This document shows positions 17,197 to 26,157 of a stretch of 64,000 bases of DNA, in pieces. The position numbers were made by a program, and so were the translations under genes. This DNA comes from Brevibacillus reuszeri (GTDB lineage: Bacteria; Bacillota; Bacilli; Brevibacillales; Brevibacillaceae), in NCBI RefSeq assembly GCF_002897295.1, contig NZ_BEXF01000015.1, positions 1 through 64,000 on the forward strand. Reading direction: 5' to 3'. The first letter of the stretch is position 1, and the number at the start of each line of letters is the position of its first letter. The notes below the pieces were generated by a model that saw only the letters and a program-made list of their open reading frames with translations, had not been told where the DNA came from and did not search any database.

Positions 17197-17442
17197 ATGG
17201 CGAAGGCGAAAGCACCGAAACGCCCAACGCGGGACGAATTCGAATTAGAGGAATTAGGAAACCAACTGGTTGAGGCTAAAGAAGATGGAGACATACGGGC
17301 TTTGACGGTATGGGGCGAGACTGAAACAGTTTATGGGCAGATCACAGTACTGGATTCGCGTACTCGCTTGGTACACGTTGAAAAAGATGGAGTAACAAAT
17401 AAGATTCCATTTCTCGATATCATGAAGGTAAGTTATGCTTAA
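17197..17442 (+). CDS. YolD-like protein
   Basis: 81 residues from ATG behind AGGAGG. LEELGNQLVEAKEDGD, then LTVWGETETVYGQITVLD, then IPFLDIMKVS covers the YolD domain (two-layer beta fold). YolD proteins are small accessory partners of the Y-family polymerase UvrX/YqjW in Bacillus. No polymerase gene follows, so it may act on a polymerase elsewhere. It is the second and intact YolD-like copy of this SOS-type operon. Confidence 0.7.
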   Translation: MAKAKAPKRPTRDEFELEELGNQLVEAKEDGDIRALTVWGETETVYGQITVLDSRTRLVHVEKDGVTNKIPFLDIMKVSYA

Positions 17443-17483
17443 AGCTCGTAAACTTACTTTTAAAGATAAATGTTTGACGACCT

Positions 17484-17552
17484 AAACATACTACTTATCA
17501 ATTCACCTGAACCCCTTATTATTGGGGTTTTTATTTTTAGGGTAGTATGTTT
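17484..17552 (+). repeat. terminator nested in an 11-bp inverted repeat (sister of 23103-23183)
   Basis: AAACATACTAC (17484-17494) is repeated inverted at 17542-17552. Inside, CCCC-TTATTATT-GGGG plus T5 is a normal terminator. The same outer arms occur at 23103-23183. Just downstream, TAGACTGG occurs at 17569 and 17589, matching the transposon-end-like repeats further on. The rest of 17553-17897 holds no gene that I can support. Confidence 0.65.
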
Positions 17553-17897
17553 GTGACAGTCGTATTATTAGACTGGATAATAATGATCTAGACTGGTAAG
17601 GTGGCCAAGTTAAACTAACGGGCGTGATAGTTAGATTGCTCTCCAATAATAATGAAAAGGAAATCTTTACTGATTGTAGAATATATCCTCAATTGGTTTG
17701 TCAAGAAGTGCTAGATCACGTGGACCCACAACCTATTGGTTTTCGAAATGAGTTACTAATCTTAAAATGGAAATTTGATCCTAAAAACGATGCTTACTGA
17801 AAATTAGAATGAATCTGGCTCAGCTATTAGTGGGGTCTACTTGAAATATTAATGGAAATATTTTATTAATAATTCTATTTATTTAGGTGGTTAGGAT

Positions 17898-18734
17898 ATG
17901 CCTGCTATTTCTTCACAAACAGTAAATGTTGATGATCATGTCACCGGCCATTTGTGGACGGTCGATGAGATACATGAGTTAGCAAAGATTATTGCAGTTA
18001 TTGCTCTTGGGCAAGCCGAGCATGCAGCTGAAATTATTCACGAACTTGGTTCAGTTATGCCTCTGCGTTCGAGATCAGAGTTTTATCAAGAAGCCCGGAA
18101 CCAATTACAAATCAGCGGGACAACCCCTAACCAAATAGAGGTATCCCATTATCATCGAGACGGTTTTTTGTTTGAATGCATGTCCTGGATCGTTGCATGT
18201 CAGACAGCTGACGAGAATACCTATCTAAAAGATCCCCATATTAGCTCGACTACTCAGGGCCTTGATGGTTTAATCATTCAAATGGATCCCATAGAGAATG
18301 TTGTCTTACATACCACAATTTGTGAGGATAAATGCACCAAAAACCCAAGAGATACTTTTAGAGATAAGGTTATGATAGCGTTTATCGAACATCATCAGAA
18401 TAAGCGAGGGCGTGATTTACTGGCAAATGCAGTAAATCTTATCAAACAGAGTGGTTTGAAAGGTACAGCCGCAACCTTAGCTGCTGGAAAAGTTTATGAT
18501 ATAACATCTAGAACCTACCGTGCGGCTTTGACTGTCAACTCAGACATCTGTACAGCTGACGAGCGCAAAAAGTTGTTTAAAGGGTATGATGGGTTGACGG
18601 ATATTTCACAGGCACAGCGAATTGGCGCAACATTTATCGTAACAGGTAGTCTACGTGACTGGTTTCAAAAATTGGCGGATCATGTGATCCAGGCTCTCAC
18701 GGAATTTGAGGTAATGGAGGCTAATCATGTTTGA
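17898..18734 (+). CDS. HamA-like (DUF1837) nuclease subunit of a Hachiman-type defence system
   Basis: 278 residues. GLDGLIIQ (Asp123) followed by ICEDKC (Glu143 and Lys145) gives a D...ExK nuclease core as in DUF1837/HamA and AbpA. The rest is helical. The gene overlaps the following large helicase by 8 nt, which matches the two-gene HamAB/AbpAB layout. In Hachiman, HamB senses DNA and releases HamA to degrade DNA. Base composition is more GC-rich than its neighbours. The family call rests on gene order and motif, not on a search. Confidence 0.6.
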   Translation: MPAISSQTVNVDDHVTGHLWTVDEIHELAKIIAVIALGQAEHAAEIIHELGSVMPLRSRSEFYQEARNQLQISGTTPNQIEVSHYHRDGFLFECMSWIVACQTADENTYLKDPHISSTTQGLDGLIIQMDPIENVVLHTTICEDKCTKNPRDTFRDKVMIAFIEHHQNKRGRDLLANAVNLIKQSGLKGTAATLAAGKVYDITSRTYRAALTVNSDICTADERKKLFKGYDGLTDISQAQRIGATFIVTGSLRDWFQKLADHVIQALTEFEVMEANHV

Positions 18735-21700
18735 CTCACGAACATCAATGTTACTTAGATCGGCCCCCAGTCTTCCAACCTTAGATGCTCATAACCTGCC
18801 ACCACTATTGACCCGCCATTATGCAGAACTCGTGTCTGCCCGACTAAAGAGTACCGACGGCACTGTGGAGAGAGGCTCAGATGAAAAATGGCCGCTAGAA
18901 CGTATAGCAGATGTTTATGAGACGATTGCATCCATCGAAGAGGTTCCCACACTTCGACGAGCGGCTGCTTTTGTTGCTGGAACGGCCAGGCTCATTATTT
19001 CGAGAGGGCGGACGCATGTATCAGGTGAGGATCAGCATTCTCCAATCGACCGAGACAGTGTAGATTCCTCTATAGCAGCCGCGGTTTTGTTTCTTGCAGC
19101 GGAACAATATGCTGATGCATTTGAAGCAGTTAGCTTTTTTCCAAAGTCGAGAGGACCATATGAGGTAAAGATCCTTGGCGAACATATAAAAGATCTCACT
19201 TCCGGAAGACTTAATAATATCCTCGAACGTGCGCAAACGTGGCGATCTGGTATTTTTGAAGGCGGAACAATGCAAGATCGCGCTCTGCGTTCCTTAGCAG
19301 CTGTACTTGCGGAAGGAATTGAGCTCCTTGCTGCGGAGATGATGTCCGTGCCCTTTCCTGACACGGTATCTGGAAAATACTCGACCGCCCAAGATGCCTT
19401 TTCCAATGTTATCGAACGTTCTTACAAAAGAGCTCATTATAGAGATGTCAAATTGAGCACGTCATATGCCGGACCAGCTCACTTGGCTTCATTACTACTT
19501 TCTTCTGCAAATGAAATTAAACATGCTGCCCTAACAAAACTCGCTCCACCTGATGGAGCAGATAGAGAGTTTTGGTGTAGGTGGTTGCGTTTCCGGGCGA
19601 ATGATGTGCCCTTCCTGTGGCAAAACCATCGAGAAGCCATTGAGAAGCAATTTTATCAAACTGGCCAATCTGCTGTTTTGGTTCTTCCAACAGGTGCAGG
19701 TAAAACAACCGTCAGCGTATTGAAGATCGCTGGCGCCCTTTCACGAGGGAAAAAGGTTGTATTTCTAGTGCCAACGCATGCTCTTGTTGAGCAACTTACT
19801 GACGATTTACAAGCAATATTTCCGAAGGACCAATTTGGTTTGGATGTATCAAGCGACTTCGATTCTCTCTTTTCCGAGGGCTCTCAACTTCAGGATATTG
19901 AGGTCATGACCCCGGAGCGATGCCTCGCAATGCTATCGTTTGCCCCGTCATCTTTTGAAAATGTCGGATTGTTAGTGTTTGATGAATGCCATATTCTGAG
20001 CCCTCAGTCGGGTAAAATTAGGCGTTCATTAGATGCGATGCTGTGTCTGTTGGCGTTTTATGCTACTGCCCCCAAAGCTGATCTGTTGTTTTTATCGGCT
20101 ATGTTAAAAAATGGGCAACAGTTCGCGGATTGGATTGCCGATCTGACTGGTCGTCCATGTCACGCTATTGACCTCCTTTGGAAGCCCAGCCGTCAGGCGC
20201 GGGGCGTAGTTGTCTATCACGACGAAGAGATCAAGGCGGCCAAAATGCGAGCATTAAAGAAACAGCGGGATCTTAACAGTCAGCTCGGCAAAAATGCGGC
20301 TGGTTTACGGGTGCCAGCAAAGCGAGAACTTACAGCCGTTCCTCATGTTGTTTGGGGGTTGCAGCATAATTGGCTACCTACTAATTCATGTGCATTTACG
20401 AAAATTATGGATGAATCTGTACAGCTTGCTGGCAAGCTGCAAAAATATGGTGGGATCAGAATAAGTCCCAATGCAAATGAAGTTGCAGCCAAAATTGCAA
20501 GTCACGCCGATACGGCTGATCTTAAGACGATTATCTTCGTTAACACAAAGGATGACGCCGTGAGTACGTCACGGAAAATTGCAAATAGTATCGGGGGTAC
20601 GCTTGAATTAAATAAACCCGAAAGCGAACTATGGGAAAGTCTGAACCTTGAGCTAGGCCATTCGAAACACTCGATCTTTGGAGACTCCAGTTTTATAGCT
20701 GTACCACATAATGCATCGATGCTTCGATTGGAACGGATGCTGTCCGAGAGGCTTTTTCGAAGAAGCAACGGCGCGAAAGTTATTGTTGCGACACCAACCC
20801 TTGCCCAGGGATTAAATCTTCCGGCCCATTTAGCTGTGCTGGCAGGTGACAAACGTATGGGAGAGGACCAAGAACGGGAAGACTTAGAGGCTCATGAGCT
20901 TCTGAACGCCGCAGCCAGAGCTGGACGAGCTGGGCATCTAGCGAATGGCGTTGTTATACTAATCCCAGAGCCCATCATCACGTTCACACCAGGTGCTCCT
21001 CTCGCTAATGATCTAAAGCAAAAGTTATTGTCGGTTCTGCCCGAAGATGACCGATGTGTGACAATAAGCGATCCATTAGAAGTTGTTCTTGATCGTATTT
21101 CTGTGGGGATACTGACTGATCGTGAAGTAAGATATACAGTAAACCGTCTTGCCGCTTTAAAAGCAGAAGCGGATGTGGCATTACCGGAAGATTTTATTTC
21201 ACGCTCCCTCGGTGCATTTTTAGCAAAAATTAGGGAGGTTGAGGAAAGTTATGGGCAAAAAGTTGAAAAACTATGGGATGAAGCAAAAGCAGCATTAGAG
21301 AGAAAGCCAGATCTGGTTGACATCAAACTTGCGTCTCAAAGTGGCATTCCGTTGGGCGTTTTGGAAAGACTGAGACTAAGGTTGCTTGCAGATAAAGGGC
21401 ATTTACCAACTTCGATTAACAATTGGGTGGACTGGACCATACATTGGTTGATCGAGGATACAGAATCTCGAGTTCATTTACTTCAAGATGTACAGGGGTC
21501 TGCTCTCGTAGCTGTAGGAAAACCTTCCACATCCTTATTAGAAGGATCCACCTTGTCGGCCCTTCTTCCTGGGATTCAAGGATGGATCAGCGGCGAACCG
21601 TTAAACGAGATGGAACGAAAGTTAGCTGGAGACCCTGAAGGTAAGACTGAAACGGTAAAAATGTGCCCTCGCGCTCGGGCACTGGTATCCACCTTTATTC

Positions 21701-21924
21701 CGAGGGGACTCTCTTTTATTATGATGATTGTCTCGCGAATGGTGGAGGAACTTGATCTTTTCGCATTTCAAGAGGACCTTGAAAAAAGTTTGATAAACAG
21801 CCTATCATCAGCGGTAAGGAAGGGGTTCGATAGCGTAGAAAAGCTGGAATTTGCGAATACACGTAAAAACATATATAGCCGAGTACAATTACACCTGCTT
21901 TACGCCGAAAATGGTGAAAACTAA
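18727..21924 (+). CDS. HamB-like superfamily 2 DNA helicase
   Basis: 1065 residues. After a 300-residue N-terminal region come VLVLPTGAGKTTVSVL (Walker A, about 321), PTHALVEQL (motif Ia), VMTPERCLAML (Ib), LLVFDECHIL (DECH box, about 419), FLSAML (III), IIFVNTKDDA (IV), VIVATPTLAQGLNLPA (V) and NAAARAGRAGH (VI, about 728). So both RecA lobes are complete. The C-terminal 300 residues are unassigned. It overlaps the HamA-like gene and is closed by a terminator. AbpB-type helicases are an equally possible label. Confidence 0.7.
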   Translation: MFDSRTSMLLRSAPSLPTLDAHNLPPLLTRHYAELVSARLKSTDGTVERGSDEKWPLERIADVYETIASIEEVPTLRRAAAFVAGTARLIISRGRTHVSGEDQHSPIDRDSVDSSIAAAVLFLAAEQYADAFEAVSFFPKSRGPYEVKILGEHIKDLTSGRLNNILERAQTWRSGIFEGGTMQDRALRSLAAVLAEGIELLAAEMMSVPFPDTVSGKYSTAQDAFSNVIERSYKRAHYRDVKLSTSYAGPAHLASLLLSSANEIKHAALTKLAPPDGADREFWCRWLRFRANDVPFLWQNHREAIEKQFYQTGQSAVLVLPTGAGKTTVSVLKIAGALSRGKKVVFLVPTHALVEQLTDDLQAIFPKDQFGLDVSSDFDSLFSEGSQLQDIEVMTPERCLAMLSFAPSSFENVGLLVFDECHILSPQSGKIRRSLDAMLCLLAFYATAPKADLLFLSAMLKNGQQFADWIADLTGRPCHAIDLLWKPSRQARGVVVYHDEEIKAAKMRALKKQRDLNSQLGKNAAGLRVPAKRELTAVPHVVWGLQHNWLPTNSCAFTKIMDESVQLAGKLQKYGGIRISPNANEVAAKIASHADTADLKTIIFVNTKDDAVSTSRKIANSIGGTLELNKPESELWESLNLELGHSKHSIFGDSSFIAVPHNASMLRLERMLSERLFRRSNGAKVIVATPTLAQGLNLPAHLAVLAGDKRMGEDQEREDLEAHELLNAAARAGRAGHLANGVVILIPEPIITFTPGAPLANDLKQKLLSVLPEDDRCVTISDPLEVVLDRISVGILTDREVRYTVNRLAALKAEADVALPEDFISRSLGAFLAKIREVEESYGQKVEKLWDEAKAALERKPDLVDIKLASQSGIPLGVLERLRLRLLADKGHLPTSINNWVDWTIHWLIEDTESRVHLLQDVQGSALVAVGKPSTSLLEGSTLSALLPGIQGWISGEPLNEMERKLAGDPEGKTETVKMCPRARALVSTFIPRGLSFIMMIVSRMVEELDLFAFQEDLEKSLINSLSSAVRKGFDSVEKLEFANTRKNIYSRVQLHLLYAENGEN

Positions 21925-21995
21925 CAATCGAACCATCAAACAATTTAAGAGATCATTAATACATGATGGAACAATGGCTCAACGAGCACAAATAG

Positions 21996-22025
21996 ACGGC
22001 AGCCGATAAACTGGCTGCCGTTTTA
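21996..22025 (+). terminator. terminator of the HamAB-like operon
   Basis: ACGGCAGCC, loop GATAAACT, GGCTGCCGT, TTTT. A second hairpin, GACCG...CGGTC, follows at about 22101-22137. Confidence 0.8.
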
Positions 22026-22246
22026 GCTTGGCTCTTCAGGCGAGTAATCGCTCGACAGTGCTGAGGATGGATTACCGTCAGCTGTTAAGTGATAAATTTT
22101 TTGACCGAAACCCCTTATGGTACAAGGATTCCGGTCTTATTAGTCACCAGGTATTAGTTTTAGACTAAACGTCAGAAAGAAGGTATCCACGGATCTAAAC
22201 TGAATAATAAAGATTAATATGATATGTATCACAGTTAAAATCCGGA

Positions 22247-22485
22247 TGGGGCATTTTATAGTAATTGTACAGGGAATCAATCATGTGAAACTCTAATGAC
22301 AGAGAAACGTGGTCTCAGAATTAATACATTGAATCAAATTCAACTCTAAGGATAAATTCCTATGAAAATAGCTTGGCACTCGAAGTCTTTTAGCTTATAG
22401 TTGTAATAATAATAAAATAAAACCTTCGGATATCCCGCGGGATAGGCTCTTGATAACAACAAGAGCCTATCCCGTTTTGTTTTTT
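22247..22485 (+). repeat. about 240-bp direct repeat, copy 2, with PIN-gene tail remnant
   Basis: Starts GATGGGGCATTTTATAGTAA, matching the last codons of the PIN/zinc-ribbon gene (NNCTVNQS end), and continues through the spacer to the family B leader. It is thus a decayed 3' end of a paralog or a duplicated boundary. Confidence 0.7.
22373..22478 (+). promoter_or_regulatory. promoter plus terminator leader, copy 3 of 3 (family B)
   Basis: TTGGCA (22373-22378), 17 nt, TATAGT (22396-22401), then ATATCCCGCGGGAT and the hairpin CGGGATAGGCTCTTG...CAAGAGCCTATCCCG (22438-22474) with TTTTG and a later T6. Same layout as copies 1 and 2. Confidence 0.65.
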
Positions 22486-22524
22486 ACTTAGATTAGTACG
22501 AAGGGGAAACAAGGGGTGCGTAAC

Positions 22525-23019
22525 ATGAGTAGTGGGAATGGTAACGTGGTCGATATGCAGACTTTTGAAGTGAAAATTCCTAACGTAACGATTAGTCTCG
22601 TAGTTTTTACTGAAGAATTAAATACTTTAGAGTGGGTATTAACCACACAAGTGGACGAATTGATGGACTTATCGAACTTACGAGCAGAAACAGGAGGCGA
22701 AGGGTGGGAAGAAACGAGTATTCTTACGCTAACTAATTTGATAGAAAATGTTAATGATATAGCTATAGATAAAGATATCCTTAGACATAAAGAATTTACA
22801 TTACCTGTACACATATTTGAGTTAGATGTGTTAGTAAGCGCTATGGAAATTCAATTGAATAATTTAGAATTAGATAGTCCCGATGTTAGAATTATATCGA
22901 ATTTATTAATTCGAATGAAGCCATATCAATATATGTATCAAACTAACATCAAACAGTTTCATAATTACCCTCATAATATAAAAATGCTGACATTATACAA
23001 ATTATATGATCTCGAATAA
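22525..23019 (+). CDS. hypothetical protein behind family B leader
   Basis: 164 residues from the ATG at 22525, nine nt after AAGGGG. Soluble and acidic, with a beta-rich start (FEVKIPNVTISLVVF) and helical remainder. No motif recognised. It follows the third copy of the family B leader and the HamAB-like operon, so it may belong to the same acquired segment. Confidence 0.45.
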   Translation: MSSGNGNVVDMQTFEVKIPNVTISLVVFTEELNTLEWVLTTQVDELMDLSNLRAETGGEGWEETSILTLTNLIENVNDIAIDKDILRHKEFTLPVHIFELDVLVSAMEIQLNNLELDSPDVRIISNLLIRMKPYQYMYQTNIKQFHNYPHNIKMLTLYKLYDLE

Positions 23020-23102
23020 ATGGGATCATTGAATCCACTTACGTTATGAATGATCCATCATCGCATGAAGTTAGAAAAACAGAACCCGGCTCGTTGTCTG
23101 GA

Positions 23103-23183
23103 GACACAAACATACTACTAAACACCTTACCTAAAACGACTAATTTATAGGGGGTGTTATTCTTTGGGTAGTATGTTTGTGTC
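23103..23183 (+). repeat. 16-bp inverted repeat around a terminator-like hairpin
   Basis: GACACAAACATACTAC (23103-23118) is repeated exactly inverted at 23168-23183. An inner AACACC...GGTGTT plus TTCTTT lies between. It is the sister of 17484-17552 and sits just outside the transposon-end-like repeats at 23212. Confidence 0.75.
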
Positions 23184-23211
23184 ACAAAAGTTAGGACACA
23201 AACATATGTTC

Positions 23212-23355
23212 GAAGCAAATAAAGTAATAGACTAATGTTGTTGATTTGACGCAGTTTCTGCATAAGAAAGACTCTTACCTTAGAAAAATAAGTATTAGAC
23301 TATTCAATCCTTAGATACAAAAAGCCAGTCAAAACACGAAAATAAAGTGTTAGAC
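23212..23355 (-). repeat. three spaced transposon-end-like repeats (left end)
   Basis: The reverse-complement motif AGTCTAxxACTTTATTT occurs with TAGAC cores at 23228, 23296 and 23351. The copy at 40893-41022 has the same spacing within one base (69 and 56). Orientation is opposite to the four-copy array at 26333. Three spaced sites on one side and four packed sites on the other is the Tn7-family end plan. Confidence 0.55.
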
Positions 23356-23461
23356 TGGCTTCAATTTGTGTAACTATCGCACCCGATAGCTCAATCACAG
23401 TCTGAGTACATTTAGGGGTACCGCCAGCAAGACGCACAACGCTAAGGAGTATTGAATAGAA

Positions 23462-23504
23462 AAAACGCCGGTTTTCACCACGCTAATGGTGTAACCGGCG
23501 TTTT
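23462..23504. terminator. strong bidirectional hairpin
   Basis: AAAACGCCGGTT-TTCACCA pairs with TGGTG-TAACCGGCGTTTT around CGCTAA. A and T runs on both sides suit termination on either strand. Confidence 0.7.
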
Positions 23505-23579
23505 AAAGAGCCTTGTAAATAATTCCGTTAAACGTAATTCTAATTATCTACTGATGCCAAGCCCCTCAAGTCATGAACA

Positions 23580-23835
23580 TCCACTATTGGTTTTATTTCA
23601 AGTACCTCTTAAATTCTTCAATCTGTTTTAGAAAGAATTGTTTTCTGATTGATTCCGCCATGGCGGATTTTAGCTCATCCAATAGCGTTTCTTATGAGAC
23701 ACCCACCTTTGTGAATGACGTTGACCAAATCATAAAAATGATAATCATTGTTTATTTCAAATACAAAATCAACAGTTCCTATCTTTACGGGATTGGCCAA
23801 TTAATGTTTGATCGACTTCGGCTTGCACTTCGTTT
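23580..23835 (-). pseudogene. degraded unknown gene
   Basis: Minus-strand pieces in different frames read NPVKIGTVDFVFEINND, then LVNVIHKGG, and later SAMAESIRKQFFLKQIEEF to a stop near 23596. Internal stops and frame changes show decay. Family not recognised. Confidence 0.35.
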
Positions 23836-23891
23836 CAATGTATTGTAGAATAAAAAACACAACGTAGAATCGAAAGGAGCGACTTACCGAT

Positions 23892-24263
23892 ATGCAAATC
23901 ACAAAAGCTGAAATGGAGATTATGCAAGTCATATGGGAAAGTGGAAGGAGGATGACTACAAATGAAATCATGGAATATTTTCCTGACAAAAATAAGACGA
24001 CTATTCTCACGCTTGCCGGTAGGTTACTAGACAAAGGGGCGTTGCAATCCGTGAAACGCGGACGTTCGCATGCTCATGAATATTGGGCAGCTATAAGCGA
24101 AGAGGATTACAGAAAAATGCAAACAAAGAGCTTTCTACTCTCCATCCATAATGGCTCTGCCAAAAGTTTGATTAGCTCATTGTTCCAGGCTGAGAATTTG
24201 ACAAAGAAGGATATCGAAGAGCTCCGGGCATTTATAAATAGCGAGGCGGACAGCTATGATTAA
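23892..24263 (+). CDS. BlaI/MecI/CopY-family repressor
   Basis: 123 residues. MQITKAEMEIMQVIWESGRR, then TTNEIMEYFPDKNKTTILTL, is the winged-helix DNA-binding domain. RGRSHAHEYWAAISEEDY is the wing and linker, and the C-terminal helices give the dimer and protease-cleavage region. The RBS is AAAGGAGC. Its end overlaps the M56 peptidase gene by 8 nt, the usual BlaI-BlaR1 arrangement. It likely represses this operon until the sensor cleaves it. No beta-lactamase is nearby. Confidence 0.85.
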   Translation: MQITKAEMEIMQVIWESGRRMTTNEIMEYFPDKNKTTILTLAGRLLDKGALQSVKRGRSHAHEYWAAISEEDYRKMQTKSFLLSIHNGSAKSLISSLFQAENLTKKDIEELRAFINSEADSYD

Positions 24264-26127
24264 ATGGTTATTAATGACCTCTCTTACTGGTAGTGTTGCA
24301 AGCTTACTATTCATTCTGCTAAGAACGAAATTGGCATCAAAATATGGTGGCCGTTGGTATTATTACGCCAGTTTGATGGCATTATCGCTTTTTATTTTGC
24401 CGCTGCACTTTGACGTGTCAATTAATCAACCGCTGTTTTCCTTTTATGAAAAACAGCTGCAACCAGATTCAACGAGCGCTGTTATAGAGATGACTGCAGC
24501 GATCGGAACGTCAATGCTTGACCAGACGGCAAGTGCCAGCACTACGTCTGATAACCAAGGTTTTTCTATTTTATCTGTAGATCAGTGGATACTTGGAATC
24601 TGGATGGTCGGTTGTTTAGCAATGTTGTACCGTTATTTTTTCGCTTACTTTCGCTTTAAAAAGCAAGCGATTAAATCCTCCCCGATCGATCGTGTAGGAG
24701 ATCTGAAAGTGGTAGTCAGCGATTATGTGCATTCTCCTATGCTAATTGGTTTTTTCAAGCCGACAATCGTAATGCCAAACGGGAACATAAATGCAGAGGA
24801 TTACAAACTTGCGCTGCAGCATGAATGGATCCACTACAAGCAAAGAGACGCTTGGATTAAGCTTATGGCAGTGTTGGTCAACTGCCTGCATTGGTTCAAT
24901 CCGGTATCTTATCTTGCTTTAGCTAATATTAGCGAGGCCTGCGAATACGCCGTAGATGAACAAATAACGAAAAGCTTGAAAACTGCTGAGAAGAAGCGAT
25001 ACAGCGAGATGATTTTACATTTTGCTTCAAGTTCGCCTGTTCTGAACAGCAATCTGGCTCAATCCAATAAACAGTTATACAGGAGGTTTTCTCTAATCAT
25101 GAAACGAAATACGGGAAGCGGAAAAACGGTCATAGGCATCCTCCTTGTTGTTCTCATTGCAACAGTGTCAGTCTTCTCATCCTCCGTTGTTTTTGCTGAG
25201 AAATCCAAGTCTCTTACTGAATATAGCGGTGGCATTGTGACCTCTTACGATGCGTTCAAAACGCTTGAAGAAAATGTGGAAGTCACGCTTGGAACAAAGT
25301 TGACTCATATAGTCACTAAGTTGTATATTAATGCTGATGGACGAAAGATCGATTACTTCAACCGCACTGAGCCTTACTATCAAATTGTTCAGTATTGGCA
25401 GGAAAAAGAGTCAGGTGCGAACATGATCAACAAAACGATGTCTATTGAAGGACATACGATAACGGTTGCTTTCAGTGAACACGCGAAGGATTACATAGAC
25501 GATAAAGTGATTAAACAGATGATAGTCAATCAAATTACTTTTGACTTGGACTACCAGGACCCAAAATATAAGTATAATCATCAGGCATTTATCAAAGAGC
25601 TTATGAAGCGGGGAGTTTATGTAATAGAGGAGGTTACTACTCCGAAACAGTTTACATATTACCTATCCCAAAAGACAAGCGGCGCCATCGTTGGTCATAA
25701 AATGTATACTTCGTATGACAAAAAACTAAAAATAACAGACATTTTTAACGGAAAAGCTAAGCTGCCCAAAACGAATGATAATGGTGAAATAAGCATAACG
25801 AGCTGGGAGGAATCTTTAAAAAATCAGGGGGTACAGCTCGGTGCTGCCTTTGTCATAAAAAGCGGCGAAACTTTAGCGATAGATATAAAGGAATTGACGG
25901 ACAAAATGCCCAAAATTAACTATGCGATCATTGATGAGACGACTGACAAGATCGTGGAATCAATGCCAAATGCTCATTTCACTTGGAGTAGGCATATTTT
26001 CACGCCTGGGAAAAATGAAGTCAATCATACCTTTAAGGTTGTGGCAAGTGGAATGGAACAAGATTATGCAGAGGTAGAAATTTATACGTATCAGACTGGT
26101 AAAGAGGAAGTGAGCATAATAAATTAA
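24256..26127 (+). CDS. M56-family (BlaR1-like) membrane metallopeptidase sensor
   Basis: 623 residues. Three hydrophobic segments lie in the first 130 residues (about 3-22, 38-53 and 111-131). The zinc motif HEWIHYKQRDAW (HExxH) is near residue 189, followed by EACEYAVDEQ, the third-ligand region typical of M56. A further membrane segment lies around 292-312 (VIGILLVVLIATVSVFSSSV). The extracellular C-terminal 310 residues are not a penicillin-binding domain, so the signal is probably not a beta-lactam. Partner of the BlaI-like repressor. Confidence 0.8.
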   Translation: MIKWLLMTSLTGSVASLLFILLRTKLASKYGGRWYYYASLMALSLFILPLHFDVSINQPLFSFYEKQLQPDSTSAVIEMTAAIGTSMLDQTASASTTSDNQGFSILSVDQWILGIWMVGCLAMLYRYFFAYFRFKKQAIKSSPIDRVGDLKVVVSDYVHSPMLIGFFKPTIVMPNGNINAEDYKLALQHEWIHYKQRDAWIKLMAVLVNCLHWFNPVSYLALANISEACEYAVDEQITKSLKTAEKKRYSEMILHFASSSPVLNSNLAQSNKQLYRRFSLIMKRNTGSGKTVIGILLVVLIATVSVFSSSVVFAEKSKSLTEYSGGIVTSYDAFKTLEENVEVTLGTKLTHIVTKLYINADGRKIDYFNRTEPYYQIVQYWQEKESGANMINKTMSIEGHTITVAFSEHAKDYIDDKVIKQMIVNQITFDLDYQDPKYKYNHQAFIKELMKRGVYVIEEVTTPKQFTYYLSQKTSGAIVGHKMYTSYDKKLKITDIFNGKAKLPKTNDNGEISITSWEESLKNQGVQLGAAFVIKSGETLAIDIKELTDKMPKINYAIIDETTDKIVESMPNAHFTWSRHIFTPGKNEVNHTFKVVASGMEQDYAEVEIYTYQTGKEEVSIIN

Positions 26128-26157
26128 AGAAGATTTCGTCAGTCGGAAAAATTTCTT

